Shown here: positions 11,132 to 23,856 of the stretch, in pieces
How the letters are laid out: the number at the start of each line of letters is the position of its first letter
How positions within the stretch are numbered: position 1 is the first letter of the stretch
Assembly (NCBI GenBank): GCA_903813345.2
Contig: CAIIXF020000012.1
Span: 23,574,184-23,634,183 of the forward strand
Direction of reading: 5' to 3'
From: Owenia fusiformis
Lineage: Eukaryota > Annelida > Polychaeta > Sabellida > Oweniidae
DNA: 60,000 nucleotides
Position numbers and translations under genes: made by a program
The notes under the pieces: generated by a model
Database searches by the model: none
Told to the model about the DNA's origin: nothing
Seen by the model: the letters and a program-made list of their open reading frames with translations, nothing else

Positions 11132-12218
11132 GGGCACATTTTGGCACCAACAAATCAGAATCATCCAATTTTTTAAATGTCTATTTTAAGTATTTAAGTC
11201 TAGAATAATTAATTAGTTCATAAGTTTACAATGTGTGGTCATGTCTACAATTCAACTGTAAGGTATCTTGGACTTGTAAATTGGATATGGACATATGCAA
11301 GACTATCAGAATCTTCAAATATTAAATATTAAATAACTGTTGGATAACTTGAATCCTTCATTAGATATAATTATTTATCTCATAGTTGTGATTAAATTCA
11401 ACAACATCTTTATACTTTCTTAAAACATTTCTGTTCTTTAGTAGAGAACAAAAATGCAATAATTTCAATTTGTAATTCTTTATTTCTTCAAGTGTACTCT
11501 AAAAATTTCATGTACTTGAATTTTAAATTAACAGAATAATAATAGAAACTAAGAATTCTAACATCGTTTTGTGTTATGAATTGACAACAATAAATAAAAG
11601 TTCACATTTTAGATTTTAGTGTCAATCAAAATTAAAATTGACAATAGTGCAAGGTTCCTGTACTGATTAATACACATACCAGGATTTGGCTGTTGCCATC
11701 TTTGTACCAGGTGTATAACAGAGACATAATCAAAAATGTGCAGACTTCGATTAATTATATGCATAATCTTGTTCAAACCAAAACCTGGTATGATTCAATC
11801 AGTTCAAGTCTAATGAACAGACTTTGAATAGATTTTGAAAATATTCAGAATATAATTATAACAAAAAAGTAAAAAATAGGCCTATATCACAGTTTCAATA
11901 GACTAAACATGCATGGCACAAGTAAACATCATGTATTTTCATTTACAAAACATGTAATTTCATTACAAAAGACTGTAAAAATTCACTATATTTTGGTATT
12001 ATATACCCAACTTCCAACTAAAGCAATAATCATATTATGACTGATATTAAAAAATTACTATGGCACATACAGTAAACAGCAGAAATTAGTCTTGCATCAA
12101 ACTTCTACATGTATATTGTTAATCTTCCTCTTATAGACCATGACATCACCCAAAACAGAATCCATCATCTTCAAAGGAAGGTGAATCTAAGCAAGCATAC
12201 AAGTATGTACCTACTATA

Positions 12219-13642
12219 CATGTCAGGGACTAGAATTCTGTGCTACAAAATGCAAAATTCTGCAAGAAAAAAATTAAAATTCTGCAAGCCAAAATCTTCA
12301 CTTCATTTCACTGCATTTTTTCGAAATAGTGTGAAAATCAAAATCAAACTGTCATATTTTTCAAACGTGCACATGTACAGGGTGTCCAAAAAACAGGACC
12401 GTAAGAAAGTTGAATAACTCGGTCAATTTTGCATATTTTGCCTTGAAATTTCAGATTTATTTAGTTCATTCAATGTGAATTTTGTTGTAAAATTTTGATA
12501 ATAATCTACCAATTAAGTCAAAAACTACAGCTCCCTACAAAACATGCCCCAAATGTGCAAATCTCATCTCATGCACAATTCAATCCGGCGAACAAACCTG
12601 TTGATGATCCTCCTACACACATGTCTTTCTGAATGGACAAGTTTGTTCCAAGAACAATTGCTACTGGGGCTTACATTCTACTGATGAAGTGTTACAGCAT
12701 CCATTGCATTCTGAACAATGCACTCCCTGGGTGGCAATGAGGAAACATGGAATCATCAGTCACTTTTGGTTCGAAGGTGACTGGGAACTTGCTATCACCA
12801 TGAACAAGGACCAGTAAGTTCTCACCAAGTTTTGGAGGTCACTAAGCACCAGAAGGGACATCTAAGGAGATAATAAGCAGTGGTTTCAACAAGCCAATAC
12901 CACCCCAACACTGCAAATGATATGCTGAAATGGTTTAGGCAATGCTTTGGTGGTCAGCTCATCAGTTGCAGAACGCAAACCATATGGGCAGCTCATTCGC
13001 CTGATCTAAACCCCCCAAATTTTTGTCTTTGAGGATTTCTCAAAGCCAATGTGTATACTGACAGGCCCCTAACAATCTTAAGAGGGCAGTAACTACCCCA
13101 TTATTTACCATCCACATTAATATGTATAGGTAAGGTTCATTAACAACTTTGTTTGCAGGATTCGTTTGTGCATAGAGAGGAGAAGTGCCCACTTTGAGTA
13201 TGTTTTGTAAAGGACTGATTATCATCAAACTTTCAGAACAAAATTCACATTGAATGAACTAAATAATTCTTAAATTTCAAGGCAAAATATGCAAAATTGA
13301 CCGAGTTATTCAACTTTCTTACGGTCCTGTTTTTTTTGGACACCCTGTATCTGAACTATTTCCATGTTTTTTTTTAACATTAAGATTTATCAAAAATTAA
13401 AAAAATAAAGCTTTCTGTTTAAATCACTACACAAGTGAGCTACAAATGATTCAAACCATCTACAAGTACCTAAAACAATGCTAGGTAAGCTTTCAGTTCA
13501 ATTTATGTTCTCAAAGCATGAATTCCGAGAAAACACTGCGAAAATGAACAGAAACTCAATATTCCGCAAATTTTTGCAACACTATAAATTCTGCATTTTT
13601 TGTTGCAGTGCGGAAAAACGGAATTCTAGTAGCCCTGACATG
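12219..13642. mobile_element. Outer TIR element, split by a mariner-like insertion
   Basis: ACATGTCAGGGACTAGAATTC at the left is inverted as GAATTCTAGTAGCCCTGACATGT at the right. Both ends continue with ATTCTGC/GCAGAAT-type words. The CAGGG start resembles hAT ends, but no transposase is present. The element at 12378-13347 sits inside it and is therefore younger. Confidence 0.6.
12378..13347 (+). mobile_element. Tc1/mariner-type element with degenerate transposase
   Basis: It is 970 bp, begins CAGGGTGTCC, ends GGACACCCTG, is flanked by TA on both sides, and its TIRs match over about 105 bp. Between the arms are broken transposase motifs in shifting frames: a WFQQ..T stretch near 12886 and AHSPDLNPPNFCL followed by GFLKANVYTDRP near 12990-13060, the usual region around the last catalytic acid of Tc1/mariner transposases. 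Stops and frameshifts make it dead. Confidence 0.8.
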
Positions 13643-13867
13643 TACAAATAAGTGATGGAAATCCAATGAAATTGAACAGTAATACATAATAATACTTTTT
13701 ATCTTACAAAAAATGAAATAATCCATGGAATGTTTCATTTCTTCATTCCGAGACAATAGTACAGTCTTAACCACAACACGAGAAAATGCTCAATGTGAAG
13801 CAGAGCACCATGCATTCACATAGAACCACTCTTGTTTTTTTGTGTAAAATACTGTTGTAGAATACTA

Positions 13868-14476
13868 CAGCGTGGGCCAAAAAACGTCACTTTTTTTCAA
13901 AATGCTTCAGCTTTTTCAATTTTTGATCCAAAATCATAATTTGCATACCAAATGAAACTTTAGGATGCAATCTAGCCATGGATTATGAATTGTGTACTTT
14001 TTATTGAATAAAATATGTCACCAGCAATGTGGTGCGCCATGAGAAATTAACAGAATTTGCATAATGTACCTAAACTGATATGGCCTGATGACTACCGAGC
14101 TAATAGTCCTGATGTAAACCCAAGTGAGTATAGGGTACAGGAAGGTATCTCCAAGAGATGGTATAAAGGCATCTAATTTCAAACATTGCACAACTCAAGC
14201 TGGCAATTAAGACAGGTTGATAGAAACTTAGTCAACATTTCATTAATACTGCTATATCAGCATTGCGACTAAGACTTAAGGCTATCATCAGAGAGGGTGG
14301 CGGACCAATCAAATTCCAGTTTTTGATCAAATACAATTCAAGTTGAAGGACTTGTTATATTATTTCATTACTTCGGACCCCTGGCCCCCTATATAACTGC
14401 AAAATTTGGTGTATGTAGGTTGGAAAATGAAAAAGTAAGTGTCTTGAAAAAAAGTGACGTTATTTGGCCCACCCTG
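13868..14476 (+). mobile_element. Second Tc1/mariner-type remnant
   Basis: It is 609 bp with TIRs CAGCGTGGGCCAAAAAACGTCAC and its complement, flanked by TA. A short stretch near 14080-14145 still reads WPDDYRANSPDVNPSEYRVQ, the mariner-family motif WP..SPD.NP. Otherwise no open frame. It differs in end sequence from the neighbour at 12378. Confidence 0.75.
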
Positions 14477-14504
14477 TATGTAGCTTCCTAAATCATTGTA
14501 TTCC

Positions 14505-14660
14505 TTGTAGTCTTGTTTCAAGACCCTTGAACCGCCCCCCCCCCCCATATCAAATTCTACAACCAAATTCCCAATCGGGTGATCCAGGGGGCAGCATCTA
14601 CCCTGTTGTTAAAGTAGATACTGTAAGGGGGGGGGGTCCAGGGCTTGAAGCAAGATATAT
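14505..14660. repeat. Small inverted repeat with C/G tracts after the lyase stop
   Basis: CTTGTTTCAAGACCCTTGAACC with a C13 tract faces GGGGGGGGGGTCCAGGGCTTGAAGCAAG. It probably lies in the 3' untranslated region of the minus-strand lyase gene and would give its mRNA a hairpin. No convincing AATAAA for that gene was found close by. Confidence 0.5.
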
Positions 14661-14677
14661 TCCTAGCATCAATTCAA

Positions 14678-17600
14678 TTATTTGAGAGTTTTTAACCATG
14701 TTTCTAGTTTAACAATTTGCTGGTTAACACTAGACCTGGATGTTCCACCAAAGGCACTGTACTGCTCAACACTATTCTCATAGTCCCACACCTTTTCAAC
14801 ATCCGATTCAAACTTGGGGCTGAAATGACATATAACAAGGCATTAATATGCAAAATGTCACCACCTAACATTTGTATAGACACTGAAAGCGAACCTATGT
14901 GCAGCCTACCGAGACTATAACATTAGTCTCCAACTCAAAGGGATTTACATTGTAATATTCTGTGAAGAAATAAATATACATTTATCTTAAAAAAATACAA
15001 AAAACTATACCAATACAAGTGTATGTCACCACCACATATAAATGTTTGGTACTACACCTCAATTACTTCACAAATTTCCAATTCTCTTTTATTTCTATTA
15101 CCATGGTTACCATGAACACAGAAAACCAAGGTGACAGCGTATACATATTCATAAAAGCATGATTATCGAATAAATTAATAAATTATCAAAAGATATTGTA
15201 GTCTACCTGATGGTTTTTAAATCATCAACTGTAAGTTCATTTAATGGAACACCCTTGGCTTCTGCCAATGCCACACACCCTCCAGACATTCCATGAGCCT
15301 CCCTGAATGGCACCTAATCATGTGTAAAACATACAATTAAATTATTACTATATATGTCAAAGTTTAAAATATCATCACTTAGCTTTATGAAGGCAAAAAT
15401 GTCTAAGACACATTTTTAAAGCACCAAACGAAGTTATAAAAGGCTTCCTTTCAAGCAATATATACATTATGTACCCTGTAAATGTACAGTTATATGTTAC
15501 ATGTACATGTACATGTACATGTAGATCACTTACCCCTTTTCTAACAAGATAGTATGCTAGATCTGTAGCTAACATATCTGGACTAAGAGCCTTACGCATA
15601 TTGTCTTTTTCAATCTGGAAATAACAAAAAAACTGGAGTAACTCAGGAAGCAATTATTAGAAATACTATGGCAACAGTAGGTACACCCTGTAGTTATCAT
15701 TTTCACCACCAGGTGGCTTACTCTGACGAAATAACAGGCAGACAAAAAGTTCCCATAAACTCGAATTGAATAATTTATACATTCATTGGATCAATTTTCA
15801 TGAAATGCTTTCGAGTTTGATAATTATGTCATTCAAAATGTAATCAGTAAAAAAAAAGTTGTTCCCAACATGAAAAGATATTTCACTATTTCAAAGTTGA
15901 CAAAATGACCAATTTCATAAAGAGGCAGTGAAGGATAACACTTCTTCAAAACTCATATTACTTCACAGATGTCTTAGAATGAACCATATAATGAATTCGA
16001 ACATAACTGTATTCACGCCTTCTATAAACTGTCAACATTTCACCTGGGATATATTCGCGATCAAAACCCCTGGTAATACGTGTAATTTGTGAAGTCATAA
16101 CGGTGGGTCGTAGAAATGGGGGACCATGATGAATATTCGAAACATTTTGGTTTTCATGTTCAAATCGTAATATAGACCTCAGAGCAGGGATAATATCGTT
16201 GAATACACCCCTTAGGGCCAGGCACAAAAGCTAGGCACAGAAAACATTTGTGCCTAGCCCTGCGGGGTGTATTCGACAATATTACCCCTGCTTTTCGGTC
16301 TATATTTCTTAAATAGACATCAGTAGGTCATTCAATAAAAAGCTTCAAGTACCTTTAAAGTAGACAATACACCAGTAGCCACTTGTAAGATGCCAGCCAT
16401 TGTATCATACACATCAAACATAGCTTCTTTATCCTCTTGCAGGTCCTTATTATAGGTACTTGGGACACCCTTTAATGTCATCATGAAACCAGCTTGCTGG
16501 AAAATAGAAAAAAAGTTTTTTAACTTAGGGTGAATCACAAAGTAGGGGTGATGCACGTACCAACTAGGGGTGAATCACATCGACTAGGGGTGAATCACAA
16601 ACTAGGGGTGATGCTCAGACCAACTTGGGGTGAATCACATCAACTAGGGTGAATCACATACTAGGGGTGATGCCCGGACCAACATGGGGTGAATCACATG
16701 AACTAGCGGTGAATCACAAACAATAAACAGAGGAACAACAACTGGAAACCATATTTAGGTGTATTTTTCTGTAAAACTTCACTTAGTACCCCACCTGAAC
16801 TCAGACACCACTGACAACCCTCTTACATCATTACACCATACATTCTATTCTGATTAATAAATTAAATATTAGACTTACATGACCAAAGATACGTCCTGCC
16901 TTCCCCCTTATTAACTCCAAACTGTCTGCATTCTTTTTCTGGGGCATAAGACTACTCCCTGTGCTGCAATTGTATGGCAATGATATACTATATTACACCA
17001 TGGTTAAATCAGGTAAGTGATAAATCCTGTATTTGGTATTCTCGGATTTAAAATAATTATAAGCTTTAACCTTAACCTCTTGACTACCTGGAGTGACCAG
17101 ATTTCTCGTCACTTCAGAAATGACCTTGAAACTCAGAGTGATGAGAAAATCAGTCCGAAATTTTCACTAAAATTGCTCTTATTTGAACAATTTTCATCCA
17201 ATTTACACAAAAATTGTTTTAAAAATGTGTAGAAATGATCTTTGCCGTCTAATTTTACTAAGTTGAGCACCTCAAGTTCTATAGCTACAATGCTACATGT
17301 ATGTTGTAAAATGTCAAAAGGTGGCAAAAATGAAAAATTCTCTGGTTTCAACCGATTTTAGAGCCTGGGGTTCAAGAGGCTGAAATACTTACTTATCTGT
17401 TTCTAAGCTCAAAAGGAATAAATTCACCAACCTGTATGCATCAGAGAGTGAGACAAAGCTGAATTCTTTACTGCAGTATAATATAAGGTCCTCTGCCCAG
17501 CGGCTCAAATGTGTTGAAGTTAATGAAGCCCAGAACAGAAACTCAACTAAAAATAAAAAGAGAAAATTATGAATTATGATCGGTATGTGGTGAAATCGTG

Positions 17601-20600
17601 GTACATGGTCAAATCATGGTAATAAAGTAATGTTTGAAAATGATAAAAATTCAAACAAAAGCTGAAGATTTCCAATATTTCTTACATGTTCATTCATTAA
17701 TCAATTGACAATGTAGATATAACACTGGTGTTTATTTGTTTGGAGGATATACACTATTCCTAACAGTAGCACTTCAATGCATACACAATATAAATATGAA
17801 AATTTAATTATGCAATTCCCTGGAGATACATGCAGGATGGGCCAAAAAGTCTCCATATTTTTTACTTCAATATAACCTATATAAAATGCATGGATTTTGG
17901 TATAAAAAATTTGAAAAATGGGCATTTTTAGCCCACCCTGTATAAATCATACTTACCCACAAAATCTCTATCACTGACTGCATCAAGGCTGTTAGATGTC
18001 ACATCAGCAAACTTGAGCTCCCTTGCAAGGAATTCACGGTCCACTTCAAAGGGATTTCCTGCAAGAGCACCACTGAAAAATATTTGTTAGAAAATCATTT
18101 ATACAAATTCAAATAACATAATATCTAAATATCAATGAAGGGTCACATACATGTACACTCTAGTGCATGTAAGTCAAAGATACAACAAGAAAGAAATTTT
18201 AAATTACCAAATATGATAACATATCATAAAACTATATTCTACAGTAACACTGTTAAAAGGCAGAAAGGTAAAATATATTTCGATGAGTATGTTTGTTCTT
18301 TTGAACACATGCTCTTAATAGTTAAAATCAATGTCATTGAACTATATTCCTCAGTATATTCTACCTTCCAAGTGGCAGGAAGTTGACACGTCTTGCAAGT
18401 TCATCTAAACGCTGCGTGTCTCGCTGCAACATGGCACCATAGTTCATCAGCCAGTGGCTCCATCTGATGGGCTGAGCCCTCTGTAAATGCGTGTAGCCTG
18501 GCATAAGGACATCCATTTCTCTAAAGGTACAGTATGTTTACATATACAGTAAAACCTCTGCAGTGAACACCTATGGAGCCACAAAATGTGTCCACTGTAG
18601 ATAAGTGTTCACTACAGAGGCAATTATATACAGAAGTCAATGGAGTAGTGCTGAGAAGGGGTGTTCACCAGACACAGGTGTTCAATATAGAAATTATCAC
18701 TAAGTTTCACCGTAATAGCATTATTTTGAAGTTAGTTTGTCTGATGTCATGTTAAATCATAACTTCATATTCTATAATTTTGCCTGTTGTTTTCATACAT
18801 GTTGCCTATTGTAAGAAATGTTATGAAACCCATGGCATTAGAAAATGTAATGGAGAGTCAGTCTCATCAAACACACAGATTTATCCCCATATGGGGGGGG
18901 GGGGATTTACACTATCATGTAATAGGAAAATTGTCTCCTGTAAGATGATGGGATTCAATCTAGCAATCATTGACACAAGAAGATAATGATACAAAAAACA
19001 ATATTTTAGCAAGCAAGTTTAATCAAATATTTGCACGATCTACATATATCTTGCACCGATCAACTTGCACTTATTCTCAAAACATAAAATTTCATAAGTG
19101 TTTTGCAGTGTTGACTTACATTTTGGCTCTGTTAACAAACACATTTAAAAGCTCTATAACATAGGACTTCAAAGTTGCAAGGTTGTCTCTCAGCCAGAGT
19201 CTCATATCTGTGGCCACCTGGTCATTCCTACTCCTACCAGTGTGTAGTTTACCAGCAGGGGTCCCTATCAACTCCTAAAATACAAGGTTATTCAGTTGCT
19301 ACAGTATATAGGGTTAGTTCAGTTGTTAAGTTGTTATAAAGGGGCAGTTTGGTTGCTCAGCTAATATACAGGGGCAGTTTGGTAGTTATTCGGCTGTGCA
19401 TGACAAATGGAAATCAGGAAGTTGTTGGCTATTGAGGTGATTCATACATGGATAGTATGGTTACTTTATATTCAATGCTCCAATTGCTGACACAATCATT
19501 GTTTGGGAGTAATGCAGAAACCCTACAATTTTACAGTTATGGAGTTTCCTGAAATGTATTAACCCTTTCCCGACGTGAATATAAGAGGAAAATGTTGGCC
19601 CTGGTGACGGATAAGTAAGAGCAGTTTTTAGGGGAAAACTGAAAATTACCTATGCCCAGGGACCTATACCTTGAATTTTATCACTGAAATACATTTTTTA
19701 GTAAGGACTATCGTATTAGAACAACTTGTCAAAATTTGGTGTAAAAATACTGAATAGAACTGGAGATATTATCATTTCATCGATGTATATAAATAAAAAT
19801 TATGGTGCCAAAAGGAGCCTATCGTCCTGAAAGGTATTACATAATAGGGCTCCATATGGAGCCCATCGTCGTGAAAGGGTTAAACATATGTTAAAACTTA
19901 TACACTCTACTATACCAACCCCTAAAAATGCATAAGATAGTGTTTGTCCAATTGTTTACATGTAGTATATTTTTGAAAGTACCTTATTTACATCTAACCG
20001 TCATCCAATAAATCATTCATAAGGTAGCAGACACATAAAAAAGCCAAATGGGTTGCTCATGAACACCAAATGCAAGGTATAGTAGAGTTTAATATACTGC
20101 ACCTTTAGTCTGCGTTCATTAGCAGTATGTATATCTTCATCGCCAGACTTGATCTGGAACGTCCCCTGTGACCACTCAGCATGTACTTTATCCAAGCCTT
20201 CTAGTATCTGATCTCTCTCTTCAGAAGTCACTAAACCAACTTTCTCAATAGCTTGTACATAGGCCTTGCTCCCCTAATAGTAGAAAAACAAATGATAAAA
20301 ATTGTGAAAGATTCGTCAAAAGATTAGCCTTATTATCCCACGAATAAAAACTTTGTAAGACATTTGACTACATTCCATGCTGCAATCTCAATAGTTAGCC
20401 GGCCTGTAGCCAGTTTTTGCCAAAGGAGGGGGGGATTTCACTTATCAAAAAATCCTAGAGTTGTCCACATTTGACAATTTTGGCCCAAATCCTCTGACTA
20501 TGGGCCGGTTAGCCCAATAGCTCAGGTTGTACAGAGAGGCCTAGATTAAGATAAAAAAATAGCTGAATGATACAGTATGCATTGTACAAATCCTTGGTTT

Positions 20601-22511
20601 CATTGTGTGTGTTAGAATATCCCGTGTATTGAAAAATATGTGTCAATAACTCTCAAATAAGTTAAGTTTCAAATTGTATATGCTTATGTTATATCGGTTG
20701 AAATTGACTTTAATCCTGTATAGATCACGACATGATCCACCATTCTTAAACAATGTTATATCTGCAATACAGTTTTAACTAGAAAAACAGCAACTCCACG
20801 GAGTAGCAAATCCCACCGAACAAAACATATTATGCTTATTATAGCTAGTGTAAATGTTGAAATGTTTGTGCACTTTGAGATAGAAGCATGAAATTTGGCA
20901 CAAAGTTAGTTTATACCATTGTGAACTAGGCATCATCATATAAAATTTGAACCAAATCTGTTCACTGGTATATGAATTATCAAAGATTACGTTTTTTTTA
21001 AAATATGGGCCGCCATCTTGAAAATTATTTCTTGAACATAGCTACTGTGTCCCTAGGCATAATCATATAAAATTTCAATCAAATCTGTTCACTGGTATTT
21101 GAGTTATCAAAGATTACGTTTTTTTACGAAAAATTGCCGCCATTTTGAAATTAAGCCGCCATCTTGAAAATGTTTTGTCGAACATAGCTACTGTGTCCCT
21201 AATAATCATCATATAAAATTTGAACCAAATCCGTTCACTGGTATTTGAGTTATCAAAGATTACATATTTTTACGTAAAATGGCCGCCACTTTGAAATTAA
21301 GCGGCCATCTTGAAATATTTTTTTGTGCGAAACTCCTTTGTCCCTAGGCATAAGCATTTCAAATTTGAACCAAATCCGTTCACTGGTATATGAGTTATCA
21401 AAGATTACGTTTTTTAAGGAATTTGGACCGCCATCTTAAAATTTCTTGAACAGAGCTACTGTGTCCCTAGGCATAATCATATAAAATTTTAACCAAATCT
21501 GTTCACTGGTATTTGAGTTATCAAAGATTACGTTTTTTACGAAAAATTGCCGCCATTTTGAAATTAAGCGGCCATCTTAAAATGTTTTGTCGAACATAGC
21601 TACTGTGTCCCTAAGCATCATCATATAAAATTTGAACCAAATCCGTTCACTGGTATTTGAGTTATCAAAGATTACATATTTTTACGAAAAATGGCCGCCA
21701 TTTTGAAATTAAGTGGCCATCTTGAAAATCTCTTTTTGTGCGAAACTCCTTTGTCACTAGGCATCAGCATATAAAATTTGAACCAAATCCGCAACTAGTA
21801 TTTGAGTTATTAAAGATTACATTTTTTACGAAAAATGGTGGCCATTTTGAATTCAGTGGCCATATTGAAAATTCCTTCTCGAGCAGAGGTCCTACACCCA
21901 TAAGGCATAAGCCTATAAAATTAAAAAAAAAAGACGGACGGACGGACGGACGAAAGGACGAACGGACGGATGGACGGCTTTCCTATATCCCTCTCGAACT
22001 TTGTTTGGTGGGATAATAAAAGTTTAACCTTAATATCTGCATCCCACATCCTCTTGTCATAGCTGATAGACGCGTTAAAGCTCTCCATGATGGGGTCTAC
22101 AGCTCCCGTGAATCTCCCTCCCCATAGTTTGTTACCCTGCAAACATCAAGAGATGCATGTAAGTGGTCTTGCAAAAAAGGGATAAATGTCCTCACAAGCA
22201 TTTGACTTAAACATTTGGTTAAAAGTATTTAACATTTCTGAAATTGGAAAATGAAAAGAAATTACAACATGAAAACATAACAATAACTGCTGATAAAAAC
22301 AAAAATTTCCTTTTTAAAATGAACAAGTTTTTCTCTTAATAAAAACATTCCCCCAACAAAAGAAGTTTTCCCTATGTACAAAAGAATCATCAACCTCTAC
22401 CATTTCTCTATTTCTCTAGCTTGTGTAATTGAACCAGTCATTCTATAATTTAGATTTCAATTTTCAAATATAACTGACAAATCGGAGATTTACCTCTTTT
22501 TCTTGCGCCAT
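14678..22511 (-). CDS. ASL: Argininosuccinate lyase (12 exons, complete)
   Basis: Exons in transcript order: 22511-22494, 22136-22029, 20273-20103, 19274-19120, 18520-18365, 18072-17957, 17546-17432, 16963-16879, 16496-16353, 15614-15534, 15313-15207, 14819-14678. All junctions are GT-AG and in phase, giving 465 residues (vertebrate enzymes about 464). The enzyme splits argininosuccinate to arginine and fumarate in the cytosol, in the urea cycle and arginine synthesis, as a homotetramer. Visible motifs are [14 protein letters not shown] near the start, [27 protein letters not shown] with T161/H162, and the signature loop [10 protein letters not shown] with S283 and K289. By my count these fall at the same numbers as in delta-crystallin/ASL. 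No key residue is missing. The first coding exon holds only six codons (MAQEKE). A splice acceptor at 22567 shows that at least one upstream non-coding exon exists. Confidence 0.95.
15500..15524. repeat. ACATGT microsatellite in an ASL intron
   Basis: Four tandem copies of ACATGT. The introns at 14820-15206 and 15314-15533 hold nothing else I recognise. Confidence 0.8.
16170..16305. mobile_element. 136-bp hairpin MITE in an ASL intron
   Basis: Almost wholly an inverted repeat: TATAGACC, AGCAGGGATAATATCGTTG and GAATACACCCC in the left arm are matched in reverse on the right. A smaller inner hairpin around 16217-16256 carries GGCACAAA and TTTGTGCC. Confidence 0.75.
16525..16720. repeat. Minisatellite in an ASL intron
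   Basis: About ten imperfect copies of a 17-20 bp unit (ACTAGGGGTGAATCACA) alternate with a variant containing GGGGTGATGC. It starts 30 bases after the acceptor side of the exon at 16353-16496. Confidence 0.8.
17833..17940. mobile_element. 108-bp mariner-like MITE
   Basis: Starts CAGGATGGGCCAAAAAG and ends TTTAGCCCACCCTG followed by TA. The ends resemble those of the 13868-14476 element, so it may be a deletion derivative of a related transposon. Confidence 0.55.
18548..18700. repeat. Interspersed repeat with GTGTTCAC words
   Basis: CAGTAAAACCTCTGCAGTGAACACC is followed by alternating TGTTCAC/GTGAACA-type words to about 18700. The first 25 bases resemble the ends of a TIR element, but no matching far end was found. 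Confidence 0.35.
19563..19879. mobile_element. piggyBac-like MITE
   Basis: Flanked on both sides by TTAA. The ends are CCCTTTCCCGACG and CGTCGTGAAAGGG (12 of 13 inverted matches). TTAA plus CCC-initial ends are the hallmark of piggyBac-type insertion. 317 bp, no ORF, within the ASL intron 19275-20102. An inner GCC(T/C)ATCGTC word occurs twice near the right end. Confidence 0.8.
20811..22016. mobile_element. Element with tandem-repeat core in an ASL intron
   Basis: Ends TCCCACCGAACAAA (20811) and TTTGTTTGGTGGGA (about 22000-22014) are inverted. The core holds about seven copies of a 125-150 bp unit containing TCACTGGTATTTGAGTTATC and CCGCCATTTTGAAATTAAG, followed by a GACG microsatellite (21928-21975). 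A second end-like word, TTATTATCCCAC, at about 20331 may mark an older boundary. No coding capacity. Confidence 0.65.
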
Positions 22512-22566
22512 AATGACTTTTTAAGGTCAGTGAAAGCACCAGCTGATCAATGTCATCAAATAACAC
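22512..22566 (-). other. ASL: 5' untranslated part of the first coding ASL exon
   Basis: On the minus strand TTGGTTCATTTCAG precedes 22566, a good splice acceptor, and no ATG occurs between it and the start codon. The 55 bases are therefore probably leader. The promoter and first exon were not located. Confidence 0.5.
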
Positions 22567-22724
22567 CTGAAATGAACCAATTATAACATTTTTAGATGAT
22601 CATCATGAACTAATGAACAATACAGGTAATAAGTGACTGGTATGAGAAGTCCAATAATTGTAGTGACTACTTTGAATCTGAAAAATAAGTTACTGAAAGA
22701 CAACATTGCAAGTTCTTTATATAA

Positions 22725-22850
22725 TGACCAGAGGGTGCCTCTGTAACAAGCTAGATACCGACATGAAAAGGGAGTGTGCTAAATTCAATGCCCCAAGCAG
22801 GAACCAAACCCAAGACCTTCCAGACCTTCGGAGTCTGATCCTCTATTCCT
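22725..22850 (-). mobile_element. tRNA-SINE-like fragment 1
   Basis: Shares AGTGTGCTAAATTCAATG and a degraded tRNA T-arm/B-box region (minus strand GGTTTGGTTCCTGC) with the copy at 27840-27950. The pol III B-box is mutated. The surroundings (22567-23856) hold only a short TGCAATTGCTTGATAT duplication near 23090. Confidence 0.45.
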
Positions 22851-23856
22851 GAAACATCGAGACTCAATAAATTTATTCCAATGTTATTACATTGTGGGAC
22901 TTTACTGCATACCTCGAACAAATCACTTATTTTCAGGTTTTTAGATTCAAAGTTGTCACAGGGAGTTGTATCTATGGATTGGAGCCAACATTCCTCTGAA
23001 ACGTGGACTTAATATTATCCAGGATGTGAATCAAGATCCGGGATCACTGACTCTTGTGGGGCTATTTAGCACTATTTAAAAGGGGTTCTGCAATTGCTTG
23101 ATATTGCAATTGCTTGATATTGATATTGCAATTGGTCATGTTAATAGTGTACCAATATTCAACCTGAATATCAAAAATTTATTGTATTATCAGGGCTTGC
23201 ATTAACTCTGTCACATACATGTTAAGGACACAAAAAAAATTTGGAAGACACAAAAATGGAAAATATTTCTGTTTTTGGTAATTTTTTAAGTCAATACTAC
23301 AGCACTGGTTTTAACATTGTATCAGTTCAATGTTAACTTTGGACAAAAGAACATTGTGAGAGTCAGCTTGAACTCTTTAAGTTTGAGAGAGTCAAAGAAA
23401 ATCAGCTGACAAAATTAACCTTAAGGTAGAGTTTCGGTGAAAAATATGTTTTAAAATAAAGTTATAATTCAAAACAGGCTTGAAATGGGAGACAAACCTT
23501 TTTTTTAAAAATTGCTTCCTTGAGACTTACAAATTTTCAAACCTTCATAAACTTGAAGAATCATTTACCATATTATCTTGACAACTGTGTTGAAACCATA
23601 CCCATTTCATCCTTTTCTGTCAAAAGTATCAGACAATTTAATGGGGATTCTCTGTCATTCTAACTATTAAGAAAATGATCATGTTGATAACGTCGACACA
23701 ATGGGCTGTTCTCTCATTGTCTTTTAATTATAATGCGAGTGAATCATCTTTATAAAATACCACTTCTCTAATATTAATGTACTTGTTTCAGAAACGTTCA
23801 TTCATGATTTTATTTCATGGGCTTTCCGAAAAGAAACTTGTGACCATATATGGTAT

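Noticed and set aside
20505-20560. tRNA-like TAGCTCAGGTTG (A-box) near 20520
   Set aside because: No matching T-arm or cloverleaf follows. It could be a SINE head but cannot be supported.
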